Assembly (NCBI RefSeq): GCF_020360975.1
Contig: NW_025408671.1
Location: forward strand, 1,116,001 to 1,180,000
DNA: 64,000 nucleotides
Origin: Hirsutella rhossiliensis
Lineage: Eukaryota; Ascomycota; Sordariomycetes; Hypocreales; Ophiocordycipitaceae
Direction of reading: 5' to 3'
Under the pieces are notes generated by a model, which was given only the letters and a program-made list of their open reading frames with translations, did no database searches and was not told the DNA's origin. The stretch's first letter is position 1; the number at the start of each line of letters is the position of its first letter. Shown here in pieces: positions 12,747-24,879 of the stretch. The translations under genes were made by a program, and so were the position numbers.

Positions 12747-15354
12747 CGGGATAGCTCTAGATAGTTAGGTTCGGATAGTTAGATTATAGGGATTATTACG
12801 CTAAGTAAGGATCTAAAGCTATCGCGCCTTAGCTATAGCCTAAATAGGAAAGAAGTACTATTTTTAGTCTAAAGGGAAATCTACTAATATATAATCCTAG
12901 CTAGGCCGCTGCTATAGTTCTAACTACGTTTTATCGTCCTTAAAAGCCTTCCGCTTCTTATACTACGGCTTAGGTATATCCGGTTTCTTACCCCTTCCTA
13001 CTCTATCTAAAGACTTCCTAGTAGTAGCTGCCGCCTTCTTTATAGCCTTCGTACTCCGTTTTCGACGTCCCGTTTCCTAAAGAGGTTATAGCGAAGTTGC
13101 TAAAGGAGAGGACGGAGTCGTTAAATAGTTAGGAAGCTAGCTAACTCCCTTTAGTAAATCCGAAGTAGCGCGGTCCGCTCGAGCGGCAGCATACTCTATA
13201 GCCTTATAGCCGGTTATAAATCGTTTTTTCGTACTACTATAGGATTTAAACCTCTTTAAGCTAGGCTAATATAGTGCTTTAGGTAATTCCGGGGGTAGGA
13301 GAGCTCTTAACTATACCTACGCCTAGAAACCTACTATTAGATAGTTATTCTATAAGCGGAAGAGTCTTAAGAACTCCTTTACCTACTGCCCGCCGAGGCT
13401 CCCCTATACTTAAACGACCTCTAATCCCGATTAAAGAACTATATTCCTACCGCTATCTTAGTAACGGTCCCCTAGGTTTTCTACTTCTTTAGGAGCTGCC
13501 TACTTTTTATAAGATATAGTCTAGCCGCGTACTACGTTAGGACCGTCGAGCAACTAGCGTAGATAAAGAAGATTAAGTAGGATAGCGTAGGACCTAATAA
13601 TAGCCTCGTATAGCTAGTATCGATAGGGCAGGCTATATCTAAGTAGAAACTTATATATAAAAGGATATCTAGGCTCGTTTAGAGCGCTTAATACCTCGCG
13701 CTCCTTCTTAATCTCGGTATTTTGCCCTTACCTTAAGGCCTTTACTGCCTCCTACTCTAGAGCTAGTTTACTTAGGATATAGTATAGAACCTTCCCGATA
13801 AGAAGGCGAAAAGCAGCTCGGTCTAATAGCCTTAGGACGTCCGCCCTACTCCGATCTTTATCTTCGGTGATTTTTTAAGTTAATTTCTTTAAGCTTTCGG
13901 CTAGTTTTTAATAAGATACCTATAAGGGAAGCTGCCTATTAAGAGACTATTTAACTACGATATAGTAGCTTTCGTTTCTCTATATACTATTATATCCGTA
14001 GTTTAGGTACTATCGTATATATACTTAGATAAATTAGCGCTCTTTCGGTTGCTAATTATTCTTAAGATAAAGGCGTTCTAGCTCCCGAATTTCTATAAGT
14101 AGCTCGCCTCGCTGTTCTTTAAGTCGCGCCTTATTAGGAGCTTATATATAATCCTAAACGAACTAAAGGAGCTCTTCCCTTCGTTCTTTTATATATTTAC
14201 TAGAGTCTAATAATCGCTTCTTAAAGTTCTCTATAGTATGCTATTTATAGAGCTATAATATTTACCTATCTTTACCTTAAGGATTAGCTCTCGCTTAGGA
14301 CACCGCTATCGCGGCAGCGAGCCCTTTAGTTTAATCTCTAAGAATAACTTAAGGTAGTAAGCAATTATACTAGACTAGTTCCGCTAATTAAGCATTTATA
14401 AATTCGAAGGCTTTAGCTAATTTAGATATTATAAAGGCGAAAGCTAGAGGAAATATCTTACCTATATTTATAATTCCTACTATAATAGATAAAGGTTGGT
14501 AGAGGCAATTAGTATTAAACGTCGTATCGGTTTATATAAGGAATCCGCTAATAAATCTTCTACCTAGGCGGATCTGCTCGGAAGAATAGAAGAATAGGTG
14601 CTCGAGTACCCGCGCTATCCGTTATCCTTAGTCGTTAAGAAGGTATTTAAAGAAGCAATAAACACGGAAGTCTTCGAACTCTAAATAAGTAAGTAAGAGG
14701 TTAAGCGCTTCTTAACTACTACGTCTTCCTTTAGACCGACTTAGGTTATAGAACTCCTTTACGGAAAGACAATTGCCTAAGCTATATTAGTCGAGAATCC
14801 GGGTTAATTTAGTCGCCGATAGGCCGGCAGTCCGATGCGCGAGGGCCAGATCGACTACTGCGGCCCGGGGATCTATAGCAGGCGTAATAGAAGGGATTTT
14901 AAAGTAGCGGGTGCGTATGGCATGCGTAGGTAAAACCGACCACCCAGCCCTTTCGCTCCTCTACCCCTCCGCTCCGGATAGTTTTATAGGAGATATAAAG
15001 ACTATAGGGATAGTCCTTTGCCTTAACGTAGGTGAGCTTCTTCTTTCGGTCCCCTCCCTCTATGACCGTATCCGATAGCTTTCGCGTATTTCGCGTGCCT
15101 CTTCGATAATAGATGCAGCTTACTCGGAGGCGGTCGCGTGCCTTGCTGGTAGTGACGAGAGCGAAACCCTGGGTGAAGGCATAGTCTTAGAACCAGCGAA
15201 GGGCGCGATCCTTACGGCGACGCGCACCTGGCAAGGGGCAATTGACAGTTATCCTATTTGGGCTGTAACTAAGACGGGATCGTTTTTAACCCTTGCTTAG
15301 CGCAATAATCCCTGCAATCTAACTGTCCGAACCTGACTGTCCGGAGCTATCCCG
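12747..15354. mobile_element. 2.6-kb TIR transposon with 9-bp target duplication, family unknown
   Basis: The left end (from 12,747) and the reverse complement of the right end (from 15,354) share an inverted repeat of about 60 bp beginning CGGGATAGCTC. All differences between the two arms are C/T or G/A, as RIP would produce; the left arm carries the T/A states. The 9-mer CTTTAGTAG directly flanks both ends (12,738-12,746 and 15,355-15,363). Nine-base duplications with long TIRs are typical of Mutator-like elements, but no MULE catalytic motif was found inside. The right 0.5 kb (about 14,880-15,354) is barely mutated while the rest is heavily RIP-mutated. It may be a non-autonomous element carrying foreign DNA. 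Confidence 0.72.
12855..14620 (-). pseudogene. RIP-mutated frame inside the 2.6-kb TIR element
   Basis: The minus strand reads as a charged, Lys/Arg/Glu-rich protein through many stops. Its middle part has segments such as RLLIGKVLYY and SSLIGIRGR, and its C-terminal part (about 12,900-13,250) ends in a basic stretch with TSKTEYEGYKE. The frame shifts at least once. I do not recognise a transposase motif (no clear DDE, HTH or zinc finger). It could be the element's own transposase in an unrecognised family or cargo. Confidence 0.35.
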
Positions 15355-15363
15355 CTTTAGTAG

Positions 15364-17090
15364 CAACGACACCTTTGCTCCGGCCGAAACCTTTAAGCCG
15401 GTTCATCTTAGGTTCTATGTGTATTCTAGTATAGTGATTGCATAGGACGAGCCGGAGTATATAGATATAGTATAATGTTATATTAGCTAGCTGCCCGATT
15501 TAATATAATATGCAAGGACTTTTAGTATGCTAATGTCCTTACTAAGCTATAGTACTATACCGTAGTATATTACATCGATTCCTAGATTCTACTATTATCT
15601 AACTTAGCAAGCAATAAATTATTTAATCTAAATAGCGACTTCTAGCTAAGGTCCGTCGTCGCTATAGTAGGTGCTTCCTATTAAGCTAAATACGGTTATT
15701 AGTAGACTTTAGTCCTAACGTATACTAGTTTTACTATATATACTAGAAAATATTATTTCGGCTTTATTTACTATTTACCTTTAAGATTCGGGATTAGAGC
15801 TAGCGATCCTAGTAATCGAGGGAATAAGGACTTTATACATTATAGAAACGCAGCGTTAATCTATAAAACTAACGATTATAGTATAGGCTAGGGGCAGCTT
15901 CTATAATCTAGGTTAACCTCTAGTCTTAAAAGTAACTTCTATAGCAATATACGGCGCGATAACTATAGTTTATTGCCTCGATCGCGTAAAGATAGCTATT
16001 TTAAAATAGCGAGGAGCAGATAGTTACTAGACGACGTTAGAGACCTCTCTAAAGGAGTCGACGTAGCCCTACCTAGTAAGCACACGAGATAGATAGGTAT
16101 AGGACTAATTATACCGTAGAAAGGCTAGTATATTAGCGTAATTAGGATAGGGATAGCGAGACTAAACGTATATCTTTATCGGATTAAGGCGGTACCCTCG
16201 CCGTAATATACCTACGGAAATATATAAGTAAAAGTTAATTACTTTTTATTCTAGTATAATAAGTAGATAAAAGTATACCGCTTAAGGAGGCTCCGATATA
16301 CTATACTATAAAGAGGGAACCTATCGTTCTACCTAGTAGTAAGGCACTATTATTATATAATAAGAATAGACACTAAATATAGAAGTAGTTTATACTACGA
16401 TATAGTACTAATCGTAATTATAATAGGGCGACTTAAGAATACGCGATACTAATAGGCCGTAGCCGACCTATTATTTATCTATTATTGCTTTAAACGTACC
16501 GATTATCTTATACGCTTAATAGCAGGCCTTACTTTAGCCGCTATAAATATAGTAGGACTCTAGATACTTTAATAATCCCTTTCGGGCTTACTTACTAATA
16601 AAAACGGGAACTAAGGGTACTAACGAAAACCGATATAATAAGAAGGAGAAGATAGAGATAGTATAGGGTCCTATAAGGTATTATAAGGCGCCGGAAACGG
16701 ACGTTTATATAAGTAAAGAGTAAATAGTAGGCTACCGGCGTAATTAGTTTATATATACTCTAACTATTTTTAGATGCTAGTATATAAAGCTAAAGAAAGT
16801 AAGCGGAAGGAGTCTATTATAAATATCTACCGCTTATTGCTATATTCCTATAGATCTTCGCGAACCTCTATCGCGCGGCTAAATCACGCTAGTTTACGGC
16901 TAGTATCTCCTTAGCTAGTTAGGAGATATTTTCTAGTAAATAATAATACTAAAAGGCAAGAAAGTAGTCTTCTTCCTAGTATAGGTAAAGGATAACTAGG
17001 TTCGCGGGGGGTTTATAACTATATTATTAACATTCCTTACGCTATTATATCGGCGTTTTTATAGCCCTATAAAGCCCTTATAAGTCTAAT
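15364..17090. other. RIP-mutated stretch, no identified gene
   Basis: Lightly mutated until about 15,440, then strongly TpA-rich. A minus-strand frame around 15,950-16,450 keeps hydrophobic stretches for about 150 codons with several TAG stops but has no motif I can name. Confidence 0.35.
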
Positions 17091-17096
17091 ACTAAC

Positions 17097-18795
17097 TACC
17101 TTTAACTAAGGGTGCGGGAATAGTAGCACCGCGGCGGTAAGAAGTAAGCAATCGCTGCTATAACTTATCTACTAAAACCCCCCGAAAGTTACGTAGGTAG
17201 AAGCGTAATTCTCTAATATATTCTTTTAACTTAATCTCTATCGTCTAGTTAGTAGCAGCGGCGACTTCCCCCTTAGGGTACTATAGGCGCCTCTTAAGTA
17301 GTTTATCTACTTCCCGATATATAGATCGCTTAATATCGGGTAAGTGCGTAGTCCGGAACGGAGCCCGAGAATAGAGTAGGCCTAAAATCTACTAGCTACC
17401 TATAGGGTTCCCTAGGAGGGCCTTAAAGGCTACTAGTCTCCTAGGTAGATAATAGCTAGGAGTAAGATTGCCCTATTTACTCCTTCTACCTTAAGTTCCG
17501 ACTTTAGGCTATAGAGCTATAAAGACCTATATTCTACCCGTGGTCGGGCGATATATCGTTTCGGCTTATATAGCTAGGCCCGCGGAAGGAAAGCATTTAG
17601 ATACCGGCCGCCGCCGAGGCGTTAGGCTATATATATCGATTATAGCTAATTATCCGCTTATAGATAACGCTAGTCGCGATCGCTATAATATCCGCTATCT
17701 AATATATAGACTATTAATATATCTAACGCACTCTTCTATTATACTTCGAGCTATTATACTAATTTAGAGTATAGTAGTATATATTATACTATATAGTGTT
17801 CGGTCTCTAGCTAAGGAGAGATAAGGGAGCATTATAGATATGTCCGGCTATTTAGCGGATGGTATAGAGGGCTATAAATAACCGGCCGTGTCTAGTACGG
17901 CCTAGCACCGCCGAAAGTATACTCGGAAATAGATAGGGCTCTATAATCGCCGGCTTACTAGAAGTAAGTATTAGCTAATATATAGTTATCCGGTAAAGAC
18001 TTTTTAGTTTAAACGTAGAGGTCTTATTATAAAGCTAGGGCGTATTACGGTATTATAGGAATAGCCCGCTACCCCTATATAGGAATAGAGTATATAGATA
18101 GATATTTAGCTAAACCTAAGTGCCGATTTTTAAACGTCGTTACGTAGTGTCTCTCGCTACTATATCTTCCGGTTCCTAACGAGTAGATTAGATTATCGGA
18201 GTATAGTTAGGTACGGTTTCTCCTAGCCCGCGTAGTCTAAAACTAGATAAAAGAGATCTCCGATATAGGGATATAGCTAGATAAGGTAGTAGGAGTATCG
18301 CTTCGTTTAATTCTTTGCGTAGATAGCGTCGTCTAGTTCGTAATATATAGATCGCTAATATAGAGCTTATATATATATATAGTAGTAGGGGCATACGTCG
18401 TCTAAGCCTTAATATTACTATAGCGGGGGTATATATCGTCTAATTCTCGATATATAGATTACTATATTAAGAGCGTGCGTTTATATCGTTCTTATAAGCA
18501 AAGGATTATATTATAACTAGTAGCGCGGGAATAGTACCTTATAGCGGTAAGACGTAGACTACTACGACTTATCTACCTACGTCCTTAGAAGCTTATCTCT
18601 CTAGCTAACCCTAGCCCTTAAAACCTCTATTTTCGGAAGTTACTACTTAGAGGCCGCTACTATATCGGCTAGTTCCTAACGACCTCTAATAGCCCCCGTA
18701 AAGCTAATATAGACCACCTATAGCTAGCGGAGGAGTGCGATAGTAAGAAGTAGATAATCGCTACTATAACTTATTTACTAACCCCCTTAAGCTTA
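17097..18795. repeat. Three degenerate copies of a ~60-bp block
   Basis: Blocks near 17,100-17,170, 18,530-18,590 and 18,725-18,790 share the order 'gcggtaagaagta..caatcgctgctataacttatctacta' with scattered changes. A second short motif, 'gatatatagatcgct', recurs near 17,318, 18,347 and 18,440. On the minus strand the three blocks can be read with a common sense (LVDKL..RLLTSY), so they may be decayed paralogous coding segments rather than a simple DNA repeat. The spacing is irregular. Confidence 0.4.
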
Positions 18796-18799
18796 ACCG

Positions 18800-20580
18800 T
18801 AAGCCTAAACCCCCTAGCCTCCCGTTTCGGAATTATTAGTTAAAGGCTATAAATTGCTACTATAAGGGGTACGGTGATCGTTTAGACGGGCACGCCGAGG
18901 GCGTCTCGGCGGCCTATTACTAAGAGCGATTATACTTATTCTACGGCTAGCGATTATATAGAAGGCGGCGGCCGCGTCGCCTCTACGCTAGCCGATACTA
19001 ACTAATTTATATATAGGCGCCCGGCTCTAGTTAGGTAGGAAGTCGGGATCGTATATGCTAGATAGGATCGTGCGCCGAGCAACGTCTTATAAGTCCTACG
19101 CCGAATATTACGTATCTAGCACCGTTAAGTTATATAATAGCGGAGGTAGACTATATAGCTATTTATAATATAAGCTATTCTTAAACTAATAGCGTTTAAC
19201 ACCTTTAGTATAAATCCCTTAATAATTTGCTAAATACTATAGTAGGAAACACTCCGTATCTATAAGATTAATATATATCTAAGAGGATAGGGTATAAAAA
19301 GCGTATATATAAAGGGATAAACGTAATAGTTAACGCGCCTATAGGCCCTTATAAGGTGCTAGTATACCTTATAAGATTAAGTTAATTATAAGAGTCGAAT
19401 TAACTTTAACTTAAGCGAGGCGCTAAAGTACCTTATAAGGCTAAGCTAATAGACCTTACTCGATATTATTCCGATAGAAGTATAAGCGCACTTTCTTCTT
19501 AGTAAAGAAGTAGCTACCCCTTCTTAAATACTAGAAACCTTTTATTAGCTGCTTTATCTTACTATAACTACCTAAATTTCGCTAGTTACTCCTTATTAAA
19601 GGTGCTTTGTTTAATAATATAACTATTAAAGCCGATTACCGATACTTACTATAAGTATTTAATATTCCGACACCCCCGTCGATTATAAATAGTTAGAGGC
19701 GTAGGTTTAGGTCGGTATTTTAACGGTAACTACGGCATACACCTAAAGACACACCCACGCTAACGGCAACAGCAGTAACAGCAGCAGCTAGATACCGAAG
19801 GACGAGGGGGTCTAAGGGGGACGAAGGAAACGAGAAAGCACTAGGCAGGGCAAGGTAAAGGCAAAGAGGGCTAAAAAGGTATATTAGTAAAAGAGGATAT
19901 AGAAGAAGATAATGCTAATAGAAGAAGATGCTATCTGCTAGCTAAGGAGGAAAAGAGACCTCTTTTATAGACCGAATTTTCCCTCCTTCTTCCCTAGACA
20001 AATAGGGGCCAAGGGATCATCTAATTAAGAAGAGGGCTAGCTAGAGACTCTACTAAGGATCCTGCTAAGGACCCTGCTAAAGACTCTGCTACGCGGGCTG
20101 TATATGTTCCTTAGGGTATAGATGCCCCCGTTAAAGTATATAGAAACGGATAGTCCTATTTAATTAGTGCAGCCTATCTAGTCGTTACGCGTCGCCGGCT
20201 ACGCGAAATGCCTTATATATACGACGAGAGAAGTTATTAAATTATATAGCTATCTAAATCCTCGCTGCGTATAATATAAGAGTATAAGTAGCTAGCCCGG
20301 AGTTTATTTAATAAATAGGTATATATATATCGTCTATTTAGAGCTAAGGAGAAAAGAAGCTAAACTTAAGGCGTAGCCTTAAGTACGAGCTTATATCGCT
20401 CTTTATAGAATGTTCTTATAGCTCCCGGGTCCGCCGAGCAGGGTCGGTGCTAATGCCGGCGTATAACCTACCGGTCCTAGTATAACCGGGTCTACTAAGC
20501 CGGGCACTGCCTATAACCTATCCTCCCTTATATGCTATCCGGCTATATAAACTAATCTCTAGAGACCGATAAAAATATAG
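18800..20580. other. RIP-mutated stretch with one 12-bp tandem repeat
   Basis: At 20,046-20,093 four 12-bp units (GA(C/T)(T/C)CTGCTAAG type) would encode D-(S/P)-(T/A)-K repeats. The part 19,740-19,900 keeps some CpA and is less mutated than its surroundings. No frame of recognisable family was seen elsewhere. Confidence 0.45.
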
Positions 20581-20588
20581 AATAAGTA

Positions 20589-22780
20589 CTATCCTTACCC
20601 CCCCTTTTACTTACCCCCCCCTTTTACTCCGCAAAAATATTACCGCTCTATATAAATTAGACTAACTTTACTTATATAGAATCTACTTAATTTTAAAGCT
20701 TTTAACGAGTAGTAACCTATAGTAGGTATAGAAATAACCGGGCTTATATTCTATAAAGTTAGCTAGCTACTATAGGTATTATAGTCTATAACACCCTAGC
20801 ATCGTAAAATAGTAATTTCGACCCCTAATCTCCTCCTACCTCCTTTACTTTCTACTCTTACTTATCCTCTACTACCTATTATAAATAGCTCTAAAAAAGC
20901 CTCGCTCTATCTATATAAAGAACGTAATAGCTAAGGCAATTCTTAATATTACTAATAACGGTCTATCGTAGCGCTAGGCTTCTTAGAAATAGGGGATACC
21001 CTAGAGTACTATTTCTAGTAGAATATAAGGTCGGTCGGTATTAACTAACTAAGAATAGCCTAAAAAACTCTTATCTAAAGACTAGGAGGCTAACTTAGTT
21101 GCCTAGACTCTTCGCTAAGAATTTCTAGGTTACGCTCCGTCCTAGAGTTAAATCTACGCCTACGTTATTGCCGTTCTAAAATAGTATAGCTACGACTTAA
21201 GATTAGGACGTTATTAAGTAGAAAAGTTTATTTAACGCTATCCGGAACTTAGAAGTAAGGTCGGTAGGCGTTAGGAAGCTAATAGATTCGACTTATTTAC
21301 TCCTAAAGCTATATACTAGTACTTTAATATTAAGGAGATAGAGTATAGGTAGATTAAGCTAAAGAACATAGTAAATATTAATAAAGGGGGGATTATATTG
21401 GGCTTTAGTATATAATTAACTCTCTATAAGCGATATAAGCTAATTCGGTCTCTTTGCTAGGTCTAGATAGTTTAGTAGTTAGTAGTTTAGACCCTAAACG
21501 GAAGACTCTCCTTAAGGGACCCTAGTCCTAAAGTTAGACTACTTTTATAGAGGCTATTACCGCCGACGGGCGCGCCTTAACTCTAGGTATTATATTTAAG
21601 GGTAAAGACCTCTAGGTATAGTAGTTTAAAGAAGAGTTTCGAAGATTTACGGACTAGCACTATATAACTTTACTAAGTAGATAGACGGATAATTATATTG
21701 CCGTTAAATAGCTTAAGGAAGTCTATTTACCTTAGACGCGACCTAATAATAACTCTAAGGCTAGGCTTATTATTCTAGATAGATATAGGAGTTATATAAC
21801 GGTTCGTCCTTTATTTTTATAGTAATAGCGCCCTACTAATTTAACGATAGAATAAGTAGATAGCTATATACTTTCTAAATAATATCTACTATTTTTATCT
21901 CCTATCTTACTATTCTTATAGCCTCTAGCTATTAGATAACGGTGTTTTTAATATTATAAAGACAGCCTATTAAAAGGAGCTTAATAGACTAGCTTCTTTA
22001 ACGAATTCTACGCCTATTAATAAGGTTAACTTTATACGTACGTATACTATAGCTCGTTAAACGGGAATAATAATAAGAAATATCTTATCCGGTTAAAGAA
22101 CTACTAGAAATTAGCTAATCTCGCGTTTTAAGGCGTTAGGGCATCCTAAGATCTAAGAAGATAAAGTTACGGCGTCCCTAGAATATAGGCCGTTTTTAGA
22201 CTCTAATAATACCTTAAAATCTAGCTACTATATTCGTAATCTTAGTAAGAATAGAATACCTATAACTTAGAGGCGATATACTAAGATAGTAAAAGGCTAG
22301 GAAACTTAAGAATAGATACTAGTAGAATAAGGTAGTAAAATTACTAGGCTAGAGGAAGAAGTAAATAGGCTAAAGAGAGGAAGAAAGAGGAGGGCTATCC
22401 TTAACCTAAATAAACGCTTTATATATCTTACTAAAGCTTTAGCGGCCGGTAAGATTATCCCCGAAATTAAGAGTCTAAAGAAAGCCGTTATAGTAGATTG
22501 CGACTTAAAGGAGGAGGAGGTAGAGTTAGAGACGGAGATAGCTCTAGGGATTAAGGTTAAGGTATTTAGGCCTCCCTAGCGCACTATACGACTAGGTCGC
22601 GTTATAAAAAGACTAAGAACTAATTAGTATATTTAATTCTCGTTTAAATAATATAGCCTTTATATTTTTATTTCTATAGTTCGCTAAAATATAAGTAGTT
22701 TAAGAATTAGAATTTTAGTAAGGTTTATCTTATTTAGCGGAGTAAAAGGGGGGGGTAAGTAAAAGGGGGGGTAAGGATAG
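20589..22780 (+). mobile_element. Fot1/pogo (Tc1-mariner) element, RIP-inactivated
   Basis: Perfect 44-bp terminal inverted repeats lie at 20,589-20,632 and 22,737-22,780, flanked by TA (20,587-20,588 and 22,781-22,782). Each TIR contains two copies of a C-run plus TTTTACT unit. The 2192-bp length and internal sequence match the unmutated Fot1 element at 29,362-31,547 (2186 bp), of which this is a diverged, RIP-killed relative. The TIRs contain no CpA or TpG, which may be why they still match exactly while the body is destroyed. Confidence 0.93.
20860..22630 (+). pseudogene. Fot1/pogo DDE transposase, RIP-mutated
   Basis: Allowing TAG/TAA for Gln/Trp, the plus strand aligns along the transposase at 29.6-31.4 kb. 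It has the psq/CENP-B type DNA-binding part (about 20,900-21,250), the first catalytic region reading NINKGGI (Asp changed to Asn) near 21,385, the second as ILDRYRSY near 21,772 and the third near 21,935, where the mutated frame can be followed as LAIRQRCF. The C-terminal coiled-coil part is well kept (ITRLEEEVNRLKRGRKRRA near 22,330). The protein cannot be made, but this copy served as the reference for locating single-base losses in the younger copy. Confidence 0.88.
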
Positions 22781-22916
22781 TAAGCTAGTTAATTTAGCGA
22801 TTTAAGACCCTAAACTAATAACTTTAGATAGATAATTAATATCTAAATAACTTCTAATAACCGCCCTTACTCTTTCTTTATATAAGAAAGGGGCTAGTTA
22901 CGATAAAGTACTACGA

Positions 22917-23690
22917 TGTCTAATTAAGAGAATTTATGCAATTTAATATTAGGTAAATATAACGAAAGTATTACCGAGTCGGGAGAAGCTAAGTAAATTC
23001 TCTTAATTTTCTCTCTAGCTAGGTTAAGCTACTTTAAATCTATCTCTTATACTACTTTAACGCCGTATATAAATAAAATTAGTCGTCTTAGTTAAGCTCT
23101 TAAGGAGTCGCTTTCTAGATTAGCTATTACGGTAGCGAAGTACGATAGTATACCTTTCGCGAACCGCCTTTTTCCTCTTCTACGTTACCCCTTCGATCCC
23201 TTAAATTTATCTAGGTTTAATTCTCCTTAGTATAGACTAGTTATTATAGTAGATAGCGTATATCGATACCCTACGTCCCTCTTAGCGAAGAAGTCTTACT
23301 AGATCTTAGATTAATATAGTCTTAGACGATCTAATAGCATCGTAAATATATAAAGTAATTCTAGTACCCTTAAAGTAAACCTCTAAACTAGCTTTATTAA
23401 ATATATAGGGCTTTAAGAAACGAAATAGTATTTACTTTATAAATTAAACGTCCCCGCCTTAGTTATTAGTAAGCAATACTAGGTACGCTCCTTATATCTT
23501 TCCCTTAGAGATTTTAATAAGATCCTTACCGATTAAGTATAGAACTAGTTATTTATTAATATACTTATATATTATATTAATAACTTCTTAAAGCTAAGTT
23601 TCGTCCTTAAATAATTAAGCCTATATACCAGCAGATTCTACTATCTTTAATAGAACTTCTCGGTAATTCTACGTTTTAAAAAGTAAGTCT
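22917..23690 (+). pseudogene. RIP-mutated frame of unknown function (~250 codons)
   Basis: Starting at an ATG near 22,917 (M-S-N-*-E-N-L), one frame runs for about 250 codons broken only by TAG/TAA at probable Gln/Trp sites. It includes FANRLFPLLRYPFDPLNLSR near 23,160 and LNVPALVISKQYQVRSLYL near 23,450. No domain is recognised and no signal peptide is obvious. It directly follows the Fot1 relic. Confidence 0.42.
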
Positions 23691-24089
23691 TTTAATAAGG
23701 GTAAAAGGTAGTTTACGATCTAAATAAAAATATCGTATAGAGTTCTTATTAAAGCTAAAGTAACTATTTTTTAAAGACTTATAAGAGAGCCGTATATAAA
23801 TAATTCTTTAGTTATATAGTATTTATATCTATTATATATATATAAGGCTCTTTTAGGGAAGATAGTAAGTATCCGCTAAGTACTTTAAGCTACTTTATAA
23901 TAATTTTACTTTAGAAAAGCCTTAGGCTTCTATTAATTTATATAGTTAAAGTTAGCTATTCTTAAATTATATACTAAGCCTACGCAATAAAGTCTATTTC
24001 TCTTTTACGACTTTATACCTCTATTTAGTATAGATAGTAAACTTATTAAGCTTACTCTTACTATACTAACTAGATCGTCCCCTATAACC

Positions 24090-24870
24090 TTCTAGGTCTA
24101 AGGGCAAGGCCACGCACGCCTAGGGTAATACTATCGACCTAGCCTTTATAAATATCTCTGCTACCGACGCGCTTATAGAAGAATACCTATAGCGACGACG
24201 TGCAACGCCGCGGCAGGCGACTTTAACGAGGTATAGGTGGTCGATTATAAGTAGTAGCGTTCGTTATAGGGCATAATACGTCGGACGAAGAAGCTATAGT
24301 TTCTAGTTACGCTTAAGTATATAGGGGACGGCGCAAAAAGCTTGTCTCTAAGCGGCTATGCCCTAACTATACTTTATCGGCCCTTATTATATAGTCTCTA
24401 TAAGTAATCCTATTAAAGCTTATCGTATCGCGCGATATATTTCGTTTATCTCCTTATATAGCACTAAGGGGTTAAGCTTACTAGCTATAATAGAAGCTAT
24501 TATAGCGAACGAAATCCTATATAAGATCCGCTATAGCTATTACTATACGACTAAGATATCCGCGGATATAGTAAACCCTAGGAAGAAACCCTCGTAGTAT
24601 AGTAGTTATATACCTAGGAAGCCTACTAGCTATAACGCTAGAGTCGGTTCGAATCTAGCCGAGGGCACGATTAATTTTTAGTCGGACTAGCAGACTACGC
24701 TAACCTACTTATTAATTAGCTAATCAGCGCTTCTAGAAGCGCTTATAAATATACTAGCAGTCTAGCCCCGCTGTAAGTAGGCCGGCCCGGACCTCGCCTA
24801 CCCGGACCTAGCGACGAATTCGTTAGGACCTCCCCCTAACCCCGGTCCGGGCCCCCCGACCGGGAAAATA
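24090..24870 (+). pseudogene. RIP-mutated frame, family uncertain
   Basis: One plus-strand frame stays readable for about 260 codons with TAG interruptions. It starts around KATHA*GNTIDLAFINISATDA, which resembles the 'stTIDLaf' block of Tad-type LINE endonucleases, but the expected downstream SDH motif is not found. The end is Pro/Gly-rich (PPPNPGPGPPTGK near 24,830). A LINE origin is possible, not shown. It overlaps the tRNA-like stretch described in the findings. Confidence 0.35.
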
Positions 24871-24879
24871 AAAACCCGG

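Noticed and set aside
17540..18394. Short frames at 17,540-17,767 (+) and 18,188-18,394 (-)
   Set aside because: TpA-rich composition (Ile/Tyr/Leu/Arg) without motifs; expected by chance in RIP-mutated DNA.
20589..22782. C-run pairs at the Fot1 ends as quadruplex or telomere-like signals
   Set aside because: They are fully explained as terminal inverted repeats with TA duplications.
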